A stretch of DNA of 64,000 nucleotides from Tipula vernalis (GCA_958295665.1 OY282558.1:48987389-49051388), one strand, 5' to 3'. Positions 22,641-34,493 are shown, numbered from the stretch's first letter. The notes: generated from the sequence alone by a model not told the origin. A program made the numbers and translations.

Positions 22641-23280
22641 AGTAATGCAATAATCTGACCTTTGAATAGCGGTAATCCACTTTTGTTCACAACAAATTAT
22701 GTTTTCTTATTTGTCATTCGACAACTTGAAATTCACCGGAAAAGCTAAAATACTAACACTAATAAATCCTGTTTCAAACTTATTTGCTACGGGTTGTCCG
22801 TGATCATCCAATCGTCAATACTAAAGTCACCGGCCACTTTTTTTGGTGAAAAGGGCCTATTGGGTGAATTTCTAGTGAACCACGTCATTTCAGTCGAAAA
22901 TTGAATTTGTTTTATACCAAAGTCACCGGCGACTTTTTTCGGTAAATTTCAAGAATACGGGCCCTAGATATATGTAGATTCGAAGAGGCGAAATTAGGTC
23001 AGGATTCCCTTAGTCGTATCGCTTTTCACACCAAATAAGTCATGTTTTCATATTCGTTTGGCTTTTTACGATTGAAGTCATTTCAAACGACTTTCCCTGT
23101 CACGATATGTTTTCATGTGATGAGTAGCTCTTGAATGCTTAATATTATGTGGGATTTGCACCAAACCGACGCGTTCGGAAATGTGCCCAATTTTAAGAAT
23201 TCCGCTCTAAAGATGACACTAAAGATTTTAATTTAAATGGTATTTTCACAAGCACGTTCTGATTGATTTTTTTCAGAACA
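22641..23280. other. Spacer with AAAGTCACCGG repeats
   Basis: ACTAAAGTCACCGGCCACTTTTT near 22820 recurs as CCAAAGTCACCGGCGACTTTT near 22918, and GGGCC-type segments near 22854 and 22963 face each other. It may be a small nonautonomous element but is too short and diverged to define. No gene. Confidence 0.4.
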
Positions 23281-23289
23281 GTGGTCGAG

Positions 23290-24800
23290 ATTTTCTAAAT
23301 TGTTTGAGGGACAATAGGAGAAGCTGATAATTAATAGAATCAAACGTCTTAGAAAAATCTAAGAAGATACTTACCGCAAAAGATTTAGGTACATTAAGGA
23401 TACACGAGAATCCAGATACAATGAAATTTGATCCTTTAAAGCCAATTCAAACACGTTAGATAGAATATAGGGGTAATACTTATTGATCTTAAATCACGTA
23501 AATTGTGAACTTCATTACTTTTATGTAAAGGGATAACTATGGCCTTTTTCCATAATATAGGACAATACGAGTTAGTAATACACTTATTAATTATAAAAGT
23601 TATGTAAGATAAAATTAACGGCAGTTTACTTAAGGTTCAACTACATCAAGATCTGTGACGCATTTAAATTAGAACGGTGAACTTAGTGCCCATTAATGGT
23701 AACACGACACTAGTAGGAGGAATGGTTGAAAAATATAAATTGATATCATCAGCCGAAAACGGTATAGTATTACTAGAATTTTTATCAGCTAAGCCAACTA
23801 ATCTAAGATTACTCCAAAGTCGCTTCATGATAACCCTTGGATTACCGAAATAATATTTTTGTTTACATTCATGGATAAGTCTAGTAACTCGATTTCTATA
23901 GTTACAATACTTAGCTTTGTGAACAAGATCACGGTGCTCTTTCCATAATTGATGGGCTTCATCTCTCAATGTGCTTAGTTTAATAAGTTTAGTGTTAAGT
24001 CAGGTTGCTACTGGATTAAAATCGAGAACTTTTTTTACCGGTATGCAACGCTGGTATATGATATCTATAAAATTGTGAAATAAATTACAAATGTTGTCCA
24101 AATTAGCCATGCTCTTGAACGTTCAGTTCCACAAACGTTCAACAATTGAAAGTTCAGTTCCACAAACGTGTTTTCCATTAGCTCTACGTCAATATTATTG
24201 TACACCGAAATATAGGAGTATGTTGGTTTTGACCGTTTGAATTTCACTTTATATGACATCTAAATCAAATAATGGTCGAAAATCGACGGAACGGAAATTT
24301 TGTCGAATTGGATTATTCTATCAGAATCAGCTTCATTCACCAGAATTAAATCTAAAAAATTTGATTCTCTTGTAAATTGAACTGGAACAACAAATAAATT
24401 GAATATATATTTAAATAGTCGAGGAATCGATTTGGGGTAGTATTTAAATTAATATTAAAATCACTGACAATTCACAATATCGTCGATGTCATTTAATATT
24501 ATTGTTGGTGGATTATAGCCAAGAATTACGGCATACTTAGTATTTTTAACGTTTAGTTCTAAAATATTAAGCTCAGTCTTCCCCAAAACAAGACAATCAA
24601 CACATTTGATATTTAAAGACGATCTAAAATACACGGGCACCTCATCTCCTGATTTTTTCTTACCAGCAACATGATCATGACGCAGCATTTTATAACCCGA
24701 AATTGTCACGCTAGAAGATGATATTTTTGGTTATGAAGCCAAGTCTCACTCAAACACAAAATATCAAATTGTTTAGTCTTCATCAAAATTCTAACTTCAT
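23290..24800 (-). pseudogene. LINE endonuclease-RT, broken
   Basis: Starting near 24790 the minus strand reads KQFDILCLSETWLHN (endonuclease, catalytic Glu in ETWL), then after a stop ISGYKMLRHDHVAGKKKSGD and PVYFRSSLNI (24709-24461). The linker frame 23969-23664 gives DEAHQLWKEHRDLVHKAKY and FSADDINLYFS. Near 23330 the RT block FLDFSKTFDSIN is the AFDxI/V motif holding the first catalytic Asp. No GDFN motif or YADD box was found, so large parts are missing. Confidence 0.7.
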
Positions 24801-24873
24801 CACTACACTTCGTACATTTTGATGGGCGATAGAAATAAACTCATATTCATCATTGCACAGTTTATGTTGGCTG

Positions 24874-25400
24874 TTATATTAACCTTTGTTGGTATGTGTC
24901 GTATGATATCCACATCTGAGGTAGAGGGATGGAGGTGAGTAGCCACAAAAAAAAATTTTGTTGAGCTACAGATCGCAAGTTTGATTCACTAGTATCCATT
25001 CCCACAATTAATGTTTCAAGTGTTGTAGTCTGGACATCATGAACATTTGTAGAATTTTCACTCTGTTTCGTAGCTACATATGTTGATTGAGTTTGCGATT
25101 GCATGTTTAACTGTTTTGCAATCATGCCACCAAAATTATTGAAAAATGCAGCAACTGTGTTAGGGATGCCATCTAACCTGTTAAACGCCTGATTTGCTCT
25201 AACTTTAAATTTTTTTTTTAACTTGATAACATGTATTACATATGAATTGAATGTTAGCTATGTTATTGCACATTTTTGCTGAAGCGGCCGCTAATGTTGA
25301 GCACTTCTGATGATATACATTATCACAGTTACCGCAGCTAATGAAGAAGTTATCAACGCTTACATCGTTACACTGTGCATATTTAAAGGCCGCATAACGT
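24874..25400 (-). pseudogene. LINE ORF1 with PHD-like zinc finger
   Basis: The minus-strand segment 25388-25235 reads QCNDVSVDNFFISCGNCDN, then VYHQKCSTLAAAS and FICNTCYQV. The spacing CxxC, HxxC, CxxC with a hydrophobic residue before the last pair fits a PHD finger, known in ORF1 of some insect LINEs. A stop follows; the continuation (25125-24874) is a Gln/Ser/Thr-rich frame without motif. A natural ATG for the finger-containing frame was not found. Confidence 0.6.
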
Positions 25401-26019
25401 CAATTTTTAGTTTCGATTGTTTTATTTATTTTATAACGAACCTGCGGGTCTTATAAAACACAATGTGATTAAAATCAAATCGACGGCACACGGTGCTATT
25501 GCAACATCGTAAACAACAAGATAAGAATTATTTAACCATCAATTAGTGACAGCCAAGCATCAGGTATTGCACATATTACGAGTACATCATTAAGTGATTT
25601 ATCTCATGCATCAGAAATATTGAAAAACAAAATGATATGGAACGACCTTAAACTGTAGCCCATTATCTTTGTAGAAGGTACAGAATTTACTAATTTATCA
25701 AATTTCTATGTTAAGTTTGAGGCTTATACTTCTAAGTTTCATTCATTTCTTAAAAGTTTGTATAACACGTTTTATATATAACACATACGAGTACATTTTC
25801 TAATAAGATGAGATTTTCAAAAACGTTCAAAATGTTTCTAGATAATCCAATTACTTGAGTCTTATTGAGATTTCAAATTTCGGGTTTTACCTATAGGTAA
25901 AAGGTAAGTGTAGATCTTGGCTTTTCCACAGGTCGAGATATCCTGATTTATTTGAGATATTCGATATGGTTTTGCGTTACACAATATTATATTGTAGAAT
26001 TCAAGTTACAGATAATTTA
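25401..26019. other. Spacer, nothing recognised
   Basis: AT-rich, with no supported gene, repeat or RNA. Confidence 0.5.
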
Positions 26020-26290
26020 AGTTTGTTTGAAAGTTTATTTGTTTCAAATAGGTTCCCACCAAGCACTTTTCAGTATTCAAGTTAAGATCCATTTGCAGAG
26101 AGGGAGAAGAGTAGTCTCATCGGAAGTTCTTCTAAAAAATTTTAAATCATCGTCATAAAACAGATGGGGGACAATCAAAGATTTTAGAAAGGTCGTTAAT
26201 GAATATCGTAAACAAAAGAGGCGCCAGAGTAGAACTTTGCGAAACAACGGAAGTAGCTAAAAATGGTCTTGAAATTTGTATATTAAATTT
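26020..26290 (-). pseudogene. LINE reverse transcriptase fragment
   Basis: In the minus-strand frame near 26240-26180 the sequence reads APLLFTIFINDLSKIFDCPP, the RT block after the PQG motif (LLFxxFINDL), followed in another frame by DDLKFFRR (YADD box with the Tyr-Ala lost) and by NTEKCLVG near 26050. It lies upstream of the previous LINE relic in the same orientation but is out of order for it, so it is a separate copy. Confidence 0.6.
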
Positions 26291-26413
26291 CACTTAGGTT
26301 TGTCAAAACTGAGCGTTTTTCGTAAAATCCATGTTGTGAAATACTAGTACTAGAGTTACTTCGGTCTAAAAAGACCAAGAAATGGAAATTCTCTCTCTCT
26401 CTCTCTCTGGCTT

Positions 26414-28043
26414 TCACATCCCATGGAGGGATTTTGCCGCCCGCACTAAGGCCCTCCATCCGTCTCGATGCATCGCTCTCGTCCTCCAGTTTCGACATCC
26501 TAATACATGTAGATCTTGTTCGACGTCATCACGCCAGCGCAGTCGGGGTCTTCCTCTACGATGAACACCGGTTGGTTGTTGATGGAACACTTTATTCGTT
26601 GTTGTTGAGACCGTGTAACGTGGCCGAGCCATCTAACTCGATTGGATTTGATGAATCCGATAATATCGCAGCCTCCAAGAAGTTGCCTTATCACGTTGTG
26701 CGCGACTTTAATTGGACCAAAGATTGAGCGAATGACCTTCCTTTCGAAGGTAGATAACAATCTACAATCGTTAGAGCTCATGGTTCAGCTCTCGCTTCCG
26801 AAAGCCAGCACAGGTCTTATGAGTGCTTTATAAAGTGCGAGCTTGCATGACTGCGACAGATGTTTATTTAGATCGCAATAATTTCGATTGGGCATAGAAA
26901 ACTCGTTGTCCGGCAGCGATTCGGGCTTTTGTATCTACCTGCATATCATTCGACGATGTTATAACTGACCCGAGGTATTTAAAGTTTTCGACGCTATCAA
27001 AGTTATGGTTGCTAATTCCGAGATTTACCATGGAGATGTTCCTGGGTGTTGATAACAATTTTGTTTTGCTGCTATTCACCTCCAAACCAAGTCTTCTTGC
27101 GCACCGATCGAGCTGTATGAAACTGTCCTTGATATCGCTAGGTCTTCGGCCAAGAAGCACGATATCATCTGCATATCCAAGAATTTGGCCTGATTTATTA
27201 AATATACAGCGGGAAGTTTCAATGTCGCTTTTTCTCACTATGTATTCAAGCGCCAAATTGAACAGCACAGGCGCGAGTGCATCTCCCTGTCGAACACCAG
27301 ATGTTATTTCAAAGGAGTCTGACACAGCTCCCTTAATTACGATTCTACATACAGACCCACAGGTTGTTAATTTACACAGAGAAACGTGTTTCTCTGGAAT
27401 TCCTATTTATACTGTCATATGCCTGTCTGAAGTCTTTATTCAGTTGATTTATGGTTATGTTGTATTCCCAACATTTTTTCAAGATCATCCTCATGGTAAA
27501 ACATTGGTCAGTGGTCGATCGGTTGGGACGAAAACCACATTGATAGTCGCCAATGATGTTTTCGGCGAAAGGGATGAGTGTGGCAAGTACGACATTAGCC
27601 AACACTTTGTAAGCAGTGCTCAATAGGGCGATACCACGATAATTTCCACATTTAAGACGGTCTCCTTTTTTGTGCAGCGGACATATGAGTGCGGTCTTCC
27701 AATTCTCCGGCAGCTCTTCTTGGTCCCAAATAGAGACGATGAGATCGTATAGATTTGTTGCAAGAGTAGCGCCTCCGAGCTTAATCAATTCTGCGGGGAT
27801 TCCGTCGATACCGGGTGCCTTTCCATTTTTTAATCTACTAATAGCTGCATCTACTTCCTCTACTGTGGGATATTCGACAAAGACCTCTTCACCTGGAGGA
27901 GCTATTGCTCTAATGGGAGTCACTCCGTCATTCCGATTTAGCAGATTTTGAAAGTAGGTTTGCCATACAGAGAGAACATCAGCCACGTTTGTTCTCAGCT
28001 CTCCATTTCCGTCTTTGATGGCTGTACTTCTTGAGTGGAAGTC
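26414..28043 (-). pseudogene. RTE-like reverse transcriptase, broken
   Basis: Follows the endonuclease in frame after one stop. Blocks: AAISRLKNGKAPGIDGIPAE, LICPLHKKGDRLKCGNYRGI, FRPNRSTTDQ, FRQAYDSINR (first catalytic Asp altered in context), then a deletion and frameshift near 27400. Then SGVRQGDALAPVLFNLALEY, GYADDIVLLGR (catalytic YADD), FKYLGSVIT. Another frameshift near 26870 leads to RRLLGG-like and VRWLGHVTRS, and a last one to GRPRLRWRDDVEQDLHVLG and RNWRTRAMHRDGWRAL, the usual C-terminus of this family, with the stop just before the (GA)n tail. Confidence 0.85.
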
Positions 28044-29276
28044 TTAAGTTAGATTTCTGGCGTTAGCAAAACAGTCCCTTGAGTTTCCTATTTCCGCTTG
28101 GAAGCTGATGTTTTCGATGCAAGATCTCATATGATCGCGCTTCTTTTGTCGAAGGTATTTAGTCGTAGCTTGCCTAGCGCGGAGGTATTCTGCTAGAGTG
28201 CTTCTAGTGTTGTGAGCCAACCATTTCTCACGAAGCTTTCGTTTATTTTCGACGACCCTTTGGCATTGATCATCGAACCAATCATTGCGGGACCTCGGAG
28301 GCCTTCTTCCGATGGAACTTTGCGCCGCAGTGGTTATGGCTGACTGTAAAGCGTGCCACTGCTCCTGGATGTTAGGAGGAGCTTCTTCGTTGTTATTGGG
28401 TCGGTCTAAATAATTAGTGACAGCTGATTGGTAACTCTGCAGTGACGCTTGGTCTTTTAAAGCATCAATATTCCACCGAACGGTCTTTTGTGCTTGTCTG
28501 TTGAACGTAGATGACAGTTTACACTTATACTTAAATATGGCAAGCACATGATCGCTGTCCATGTCTGCACCTCTGTAAGATCTGACGTCGGATATGCTGG
28601 TGGAGTGTCTCTTAGACACCATGACGTGATCGATTTGGTTTTCCGTTCTTCCGTCATTCGATCTCCACGTTACTTTGTGGATTATCTTGTTTGGGAAAAA
28701 CGTACTTGATACAACTAAGTTGTACGTTATTTCCAGGTCGGTGACGCGTTGGCCATTGTTGTTACTAGTTTGGTGCACGATGATTTTAATGTCGTGGTGC
28801 GGTATGTTATTGATGACTTCCTTCAGCTCGACAAAGAAGAGATCTTTGATGTCATCAGATTTATCTTCGGTGGGTACATGTACATTAACGATCGTGGCGT
28901 TAAATTTCTTGGTGCGGAGCCTGACCGTGCATATCCGCATGCTGATAGGGCGGAAGTCGATGATATGATGCTTCGCGCGCTGATAGATAAGGAAGCCAAC
29001 TCCAAATTCTCCTCCATTCTGATGGCCGCTGTAATGAAGAGTGTAACCATTGATGGTGTCTTGGATCCCACTCCCAGACCATCTAAGCTCTTGTAGTGCA
29101 AGCACGTCTAATGTGTAACTCTTTGCTTGATTCGAAAGGATCTGGAGATCTCCAGGTCTTAAGAGGGTTAGCACGTTCCATGTTTCCATTTTTAAAGCGT
29201 TGTCCGTGTACAATTTCCGAGGTCGATTTAGTGATGAATCCGATATGGTAATCCGAGGCCTTTGATTAGGGTTCAT
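28044..29276 (-). pseudogene. LINE endonuclease of CFDP2 type, catalytic block deleted
   Basis: The 410-codon frame starts MNPNQRPRITISDSS and has METWNVLTLLRPGDLQIL, VLALQELRWSGSG (catalytic Glu in QE) and later ENQIDHVMVS and GADMDSDHVLA (catalytic Asp/His). Proteins of this type are often labelled craniofacial development protein 2-like in arthropods. Between NNIPHHDIKIIV and HQTSNNNGQ (junction near 28775) the expected GDFNA block, with its catalytic Asp and Asn, is absent while the frame is kept: an in-frame deletion. The endonuclease would be inactive. The frame stops at TAA 28044-28046 and the RT continues in the same frame. Confidence 0.82.
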
Positions 29277-29280
29277 AACT

Positions 29281-29570
29281 TTAATTGTTTTTATGAGAGC
29301 AAGTTGTTGGCCTGCTGCTCAACCCACTTGTTACATGTGTGAGCCACGTACTGGTGAGAATCTTAAGGCATCCAGTCCTACCTTGAACACATTTATATAG
29401 CGAGCCGCTTGATACAAGACAGACGCCCGCTTCAGCCGTACCTAACCTGAAGAACAGACGCTGATTTGATATTGGTTTTGGGGCGCCAATGACTCGCCCT
29501 GACATGTAGTGTCCATGACTATAAACAGGATTTCCACTGCTCGTCTCCACTACACCGCCTGATTCATTTA
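29281..29570 (-). other. Probable 5' leader of the RTE-like LINE
   Basis: A minus-strand frame (29550-29281) just upstream of the endonuclease, with no known domain. It is more GC-rich than its surroundings, like the LINE itself. A C-run (about 29618-29629) lies just outside and may mark the boundary. Confidence 0.45.
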
Positions 29571-29639
29571 GCGTGACCCAGGGAGCACCGCAAGGAGGTA
29601 TAAATCTAGTACTTCGCCCCCCCCCCCCTACTTGAAATT

Positions 29640-29885
29640 CTGTCTGATTGAAAAATGATCAAAAATTTGGTTGGTCCAAAACCACTTTTCTCGACGTTTT
29701 GAAAGTCCCTGAGTCTAAAAAAGCAAAAAAAAAGAAATGTCCGTCCGTCTGTCTGGATGTCAGAATGTCTATATGTCTGTACCCATGGTATCTCGAGAAT
29801 GACTTGTTCGATTTAGAGTTTTTTTTTTGCCAATCTGTTTTAAGCTTTTGGAACCTGTGTATTAAGAGGGACGGGTACCTGTCAT
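29640..29885. repeat. Degenerate relic of the octamer-satellite unit
   Basis: TTGGTCCAAAACCACTT..CCCTGAGTCTAAAAAAG precedes GTCCGTCCGTCTGTCTGG and GTCAGAATGTCTATATGTCTG, then GTACCCATGG and TTTTAAGCTTTTGG. The same order (TGAGTCC, GTCTGTC run, ACCCATATGG, TAAGCTTTTTT) surrounds the array at 2.3-3.3 kb. This looks like the same unit with a short, unexpanded core. Confidence 0.6.
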
Positions 29886-29929
29886 ACGAATTGACCCAAA
29901 ATACCTGGTTATAGAAATATTTACCAATT

Positions 29930-30150
29930 TTATATTTTTTGAGTTGTAGGTTAAGTTAGGGATCAATTTGCGGGTTGAGTTCAAGTTTAGTTGGAGTTGA
30001 GTTTGGGTTGGGTTAAGATATAGTAAGCAGTTGACCAATTTTTTATTTATGCTGGTTTGAGGATTGAGTTGAAAGAGAGTGAGCGGTTGGGTTGAGTTTA
30101 GGGCCATTTACGGTTTGAATTAGTGTTGAGATGGTGTTGGATCAGTGTTT
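29930..30150. repeat. GT-rich minisatellite (GGTTGAGTT)
   Basis: Loose repeats of GGTTGAGTT, AGTTTGGGTTGG and similar words, with very few C on the plus strand. It is the complement in composition of the CA-rich stretch at 49.1-50.0 kb, so the two are inverted copies of one family. The minus-strand frame 29862-30107 (Asn/Thr/Gln-rich) is a translation of the repeat. Confidence 0.7.
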
Positions 30151-30299
30151 AGTGAGCAGTTGAGCGATCTATGAAATAAACTGAGCGTTTGTATATATGT
30201 AGAGCATATGTATATGATATTTAAACAAATTCAAAATACTTGACTGATTTGAACCAAACCTTACACAAATATTTTTAAGACTTAAGAAAGGTCACTGTT

Positions 30300-31290
30300 A
30301 ATATCTCAAACCTCAAATTAAACTTTTAGCAAAATAAATTAATGTCCAATTAGGATGGAACTTGCTTAATTCTCAACCGATTATGATGGAATTTAACATG
30401 CGCGTTGGAAATCAGATTCTAAAATTATTTTCAAATGAAGTTCTGGAATATGGCCAAGTATCATAGAACTTACCTATTTCTCAACCGATTAATTCTGGAA
30501 TATGTCCAATTAGGATAGAACTTATCTATTTCTTAACGGATTTTAGAAGAATTTTACACGTGCGATGGAAATGGGATTGTAAAATTATGTTTAGACAATG
30601 TTCTGGAATATGGCTAAGTATAGGTTGGAACTTTGATATTCCTTAACCGATTATAATGAAATTCGAGATTGGAAATGATGATTTAAAATAATGTTTCTAA
30701 TTTCAAAACTCTGCAATACCGTTAGAAGTTTCAATACTGCGGCGCGTGTCCGTAATACATTATACTTTTCTAAACTTACCGCTCTAACAGCAAATGTTCA
30801 GAAATCATAACCCAAAGTTTAAAACGAAGGATTAGTAAGAAAAGTTTCTAACCGAAACTTTATTACGGAGATAATATTGATTGTTTAGCAATTGAAATAG
30901 TATGTTTGCGCTGTCTCAAAGGAACCTCAACAGTAGTATGATTCACAGAAACCTACACAGACAACTTTGTAGAAGCCATATTGGCTTATTACGTTCTGTT
31001 CGTTGGAAACGTCCAAATTCATCATAATCGGTTAAAAATAGCTAAGTTATATTCTTACCGACCATATTCCAGAACTTTATCTAAATATATTTCTAGAATC
31101 CGATTTTCAACGCACATGTAACGTTTCATTCAAATCGTTTAAGGAATAGCCACGTTTCGTCCTAATTGGTCATATTCCAGAACTCCATATCAAAAATCAT
31201 TTTAGAAACCTATTTCCAACGCACAGGTCAAATTTCATAAAAATCAGTTAAGGAATAGGCAAGCTTCATCCTAATTGGCCATTCATATAA
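30300..31290. repeat. Foldback-like element, copy 1
   Basis: Left arm (about 30343-30700): four units of about 108 bp (one truncated), each with GTTCTGGAATATGG..AATTAGGATGGAACTT, CTCAACCGATT and GATGGAAATGGGATT-like words. Centre (about 30700-30990): non-repeated, with TTACCGCTCTAACAG and GATTCACAGAAACCTAC. Right arm (about 30995-31285): units of the same family in inverted orientation (CATCCTAATTGGCCAT, CATATTCCAGAACT). Arms of tandem repeats facing each other around a core resemble foldback (FB/Galileo-type) elements. No transposase was recognised. Confidence 0.7.
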
Positions 31291-31315
31291 AAGGTTTAAT
31301 TTGAAGTGTAAAACC

Positions 31316-31372
31316 TGTATGCTGGTATGATGGTACAATGGTATAATGGTATGATAGTCTGATGGTATGGCG
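31316..31372. repeat. TGGTATGA-type microsatellite
   Basis: Impure run of TGGTATGATGG, TGGTACAATGG and TGGTATAATGG words, about 55 bp, directly before the 135-bp tandem repeat. Confidence 0.6.
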
Positions 31373-31860
31373 GATTTGGACTCAAGTTGTGATGGTTCAC
31401 AAAATAGCTGATTAAATTCTCTATCTACCAAGCTATGAAAGTAACCCCTAACCAGAGAAATAAATGTGCTTCTAATTTCAAACGCGGCCATTAGCACCCC
31501 TTGTCAGACATTTGGACTCAAATTTTGATAGTTCACGAAATAGCTGATTAAATTTTCCATCTATCAAGGTATCGCCTATCCAAAGAAAAAAATATCTGAA
31601 ATTGACTGATATTGGTAAAGGGAAAACACCTTTTGTGACAGATTTGGACTCAGGCTTACGTGAAGTCTGAATATATTCTCCATCCATCAAGTTAAAGATT
31701 TTTTTTTAAATTTTAATCTTTTAATCGCGATTTTGACTAAAATCGGCCAAGGGTTATTAACGACTGGTTTGCGACAGATTTAAACTTAGTTTGTGATGAT
31801 ACATGGAACAAAAGAACGAATTCGTCACCCATCAAGATAGAAAGTTGTTCCATATTCCCT
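31373..31860. repeat. Tandem repeat, period about 135 bp, four diverged units
   Basis: The words GATTTGGACTCA, TAGCTGATTAAATT and CCATCTATCAAG recur with landmark positions 31374, 31510, 31642 and 31778 (spacings 136, 132, 136). Divergence between units is high, so the array is old. The frames at 31228-31497 and 31478-31690 (minus strand) are translations of it. Confidence 0.7.
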
Positions 31861-34160
31861 GAAATAAATTTCTTCCAATCCTTCGTTGGCATAAATATTA
31901 AAGGGTCATATATTTAGTAAATAAATTAGCTGAACAGACAGATCAGTCCGCCAGAATAATATTCGCTTCAACAAAATAATTTTTATTCGAATGATTCTTT
32001 TCTATTTTGTAATAAAATTTCATTTTTAATCCTAAATATTTTTGAACAGTGTAAAACTAAGACATATATAAAAACTGGGAGTTTCGGGAAAAATTTCAAA
32101 CCCATCGTCGATTTTCATTCATAGATTTATCCAGTAATTAATTTAGCAAATTTACACAGAAATTACAAAACGACAACGTTTTCCAGCAACTTAGCCGATA
32201 TTTAACATTAAAAAATTCTTCTTAAACCTTTTGATTGAAATTTGACCCTCAAATAACATTTAGAATTTTGATAAATTTCACAACTTTGTTAAAAATTTAA
32301 TAAATATTCTAAGCCAGCATAGACAGATGGATCATTTAGAATTTAGTAAATGTGTAAAATTTCTAAATTTTAAATTCCAGAGCAACAATTAAAAAAAATT
32401 TCGCCAGAAACTTCTTCCTATAACAATCACACAAGCTGGCACTTAGAGAATTACAGCTTACGGATTTAAAATTTAAACTTAACATTTGTATCAAACAGAT
32501 TTTAAAAGTGTTATATCTACATAAATGACCCCAATTTATTAAATGAGTTCAGATAAAACTATTAGCATTAAGATTAATATACAAACATTGAGAAAGAACG
32601 TTACAAGTTCAAGAGAATTTATCTACATTCTTGTATATTTGATCTAAAAATAAATATTTAACTTGATGCCGACCAAATCGATTCAGATATATTTAAAGAG
32701 TAAGGTTACCATTACCACAATTAATAAATAAAAACCTTAACGGTTGAATGAATGCGCGACAATCATATTTCACCCCGTTCAATTTCTACTTCACCATTTT
32801 ATACATTAATGTACAATGTATACATGCAAATTCTTGAGATGCCACCGTAAGATTGTAATAACTTAATTAAAATAATTACTATCACTTTGAGAAACAACAA
32901 TTTTGTTGTCAAAATTATATTATCGTATAATTGGTTTATGTAAGATTAGTTAGATTATACAAAAGAAATCAATCAAAATAAAATTGAAAAGAAAAGAAAA
33001 AACCTGTTCGATTTGATGGTTGTCAACACACAATTTGCATACATCATTAATTTTTCGTTGTTGTTGTTGTTGTTATGTACTTGGACAGTAATCATTTATG
33101 TGCTCAACTTGTATACGGCTCGCCAATTTGTTGTTAGCAAATTGAAACGATGCGGGGTATTATTTACTTGTTGTTTAATCAACATTAGTTTTACAATAGA
33201 CAGATTACAAATGTGTATTGGTTATTATTATTAAGCAATTATCTAATAGTAATAACAATACAAAAAACATATGTAGTTTTGAAAGGTGCGGTTTGTCTAC
33301 CTCTGTACAGATAAACAAAAAAAAAATTCACAAATTATTTCTTCCTGACTAAATTAAGGTTACCATATCAATAACATAAAAATCAACGTTCTTTCATTTA
33401 ATCCAGATTGTGTTGTAAAAAAATCGCAAGCATAAAAAAAATTTGACAATTTCAATCAAAAATGTAACTTTTATAAATTTCAACAAGATATAAAATCTTG
33501 AAGAATGCAAAATAAATAAAAAGCGAAATTAAATTCTGATTGAATCAAATCAAATTATAAATGTTTTATTGGCGACTTGAAGGAGGGAACAACTGTGTCC
33601 ATGGATCCAATCCAGCATTAATTTTCTGTTTTTTTTTTTATACTTATTGGTAAGAATTGTTTGAAACAACTTCATTCTGATTGTTTTTGTTATGTCTGAA
33701 ATAATCGCGTGTATGCAGAGTAATACTGGTTATTATTGGATAGTAATTTATAATAAATCAACTATTATAGGTGTCCAAATGTCTAAAGTTAATTTTATAT
33801 TTCGAAATTTTATAAATTTTTAACTTTATTTAAAGTTTGGTTTTTTTTACATAAATTTTGCTTCCGGTTTACCTTACGCAAAGTTTATCGGTTCTACCTA
33901 GATTCTGTGTGATAAGACAAGCATGTAAGAAAGGCGTGGTTAAATATTGTTTGGGTTTATACATTGTTCAGGGATTTATAAATTTAATTAATCTTTCATA
34001 TTCTCTGTACATAATTTATGAATTCCATATTACGAGGCTGTCTTCAATTAAGTCGCTGTTCGAGAGATGGGAAAGCTTACTGTTTCGTTGAGTCAATCCT
34101 TGTCAACTAAGAAAATTATAATGGTGCATGGGAATCGCTTTGTGACCATTATGATAATAG
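31861..34160. other. AT-rich spacer, nothing recognised
   Basis: About 2.3 kb with no supported gene. The plus-strand frame 33013-33234 is a leucine-rich chance frame over a (TTG)n run at 33057-33075. The frame 33858-34091 shows no motif. The right end is the target site of the LINE at 34176. Confidence 0.55.
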
Positions 34161-34493
34161 CATCAAGTTGATATAATAATATAATATAATAATAATTTAT
34201 TGGCATAACTTAACAAAATTTGGTTTTCTTATAAGCGATTTATATATTGAGATGAGCTACTTATTTAATAGAGCTTTACTACAATTAAATGGTTAATTAA
34301 TGATATTAGCGATTTACTTCAATTAATTGTGTTACAATTATCTTAAATGATTAATTCAGCCCATCTTAACCTAATCTTACACTAAACTTAAAACTATAAA
34401 AATCACTACACTTTCAACATGCCATATGTAAATACCTGAGGCATGTATATTAGCTTTGAAATAATAGGCAATTTATGCATAATCAAAATATGT

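Larger units (their letters stand above)
23280..25400 (-). mobile_element. LINE relic with PHD-finger ORF1
   Basis: On the minus strand, in order: an ORF1 with a PHD-like finger (about 25400-24874), an endonuclease (about 24800-24460), a linker (23969-23664) and the start of an RT (about 23560-23290, FLDFSKTFDSIN). All parts are broken by stops and shifts, and the rest of the RT is absent. It is most like CR1- or Jockey-group elements. Confidence 0.7.
26391..29570 (-). mobile_element. RTE-like (CFDP2-type) LINE relic
   Basis: Non-LTR element on the minus strand with endonuclease (29276-28044) and RT (27986-26414) in one line, ending in a (GA)n tail (CT run on the plus strand, 26391-26408). 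Short-repeat tails are typical of RTE-like elements. Upstream, 29550-29281 may be the 5' leader. It is inactivated by one in-frame stop, at least three frameshifts and deletions that remove active-site residues. Confidence 0.82.

Noticed and set aside
22444..22680. Leu/Ser-rich short protein on the minus strand
   Set aside because: It is the translation of the GATAGA microsatellite.
28675..29096. Plus-strand frames of 97 and 115 codons
   Set aside because: Antisense shadows of the LINE endonuclease at 28044-29276.
33013..33234. Membrane-like small protein (Leu-rich)
   Set aside because: The hydrophobic run comes from a (TTG)n tract, and no family motif or neighbouring exon was found.
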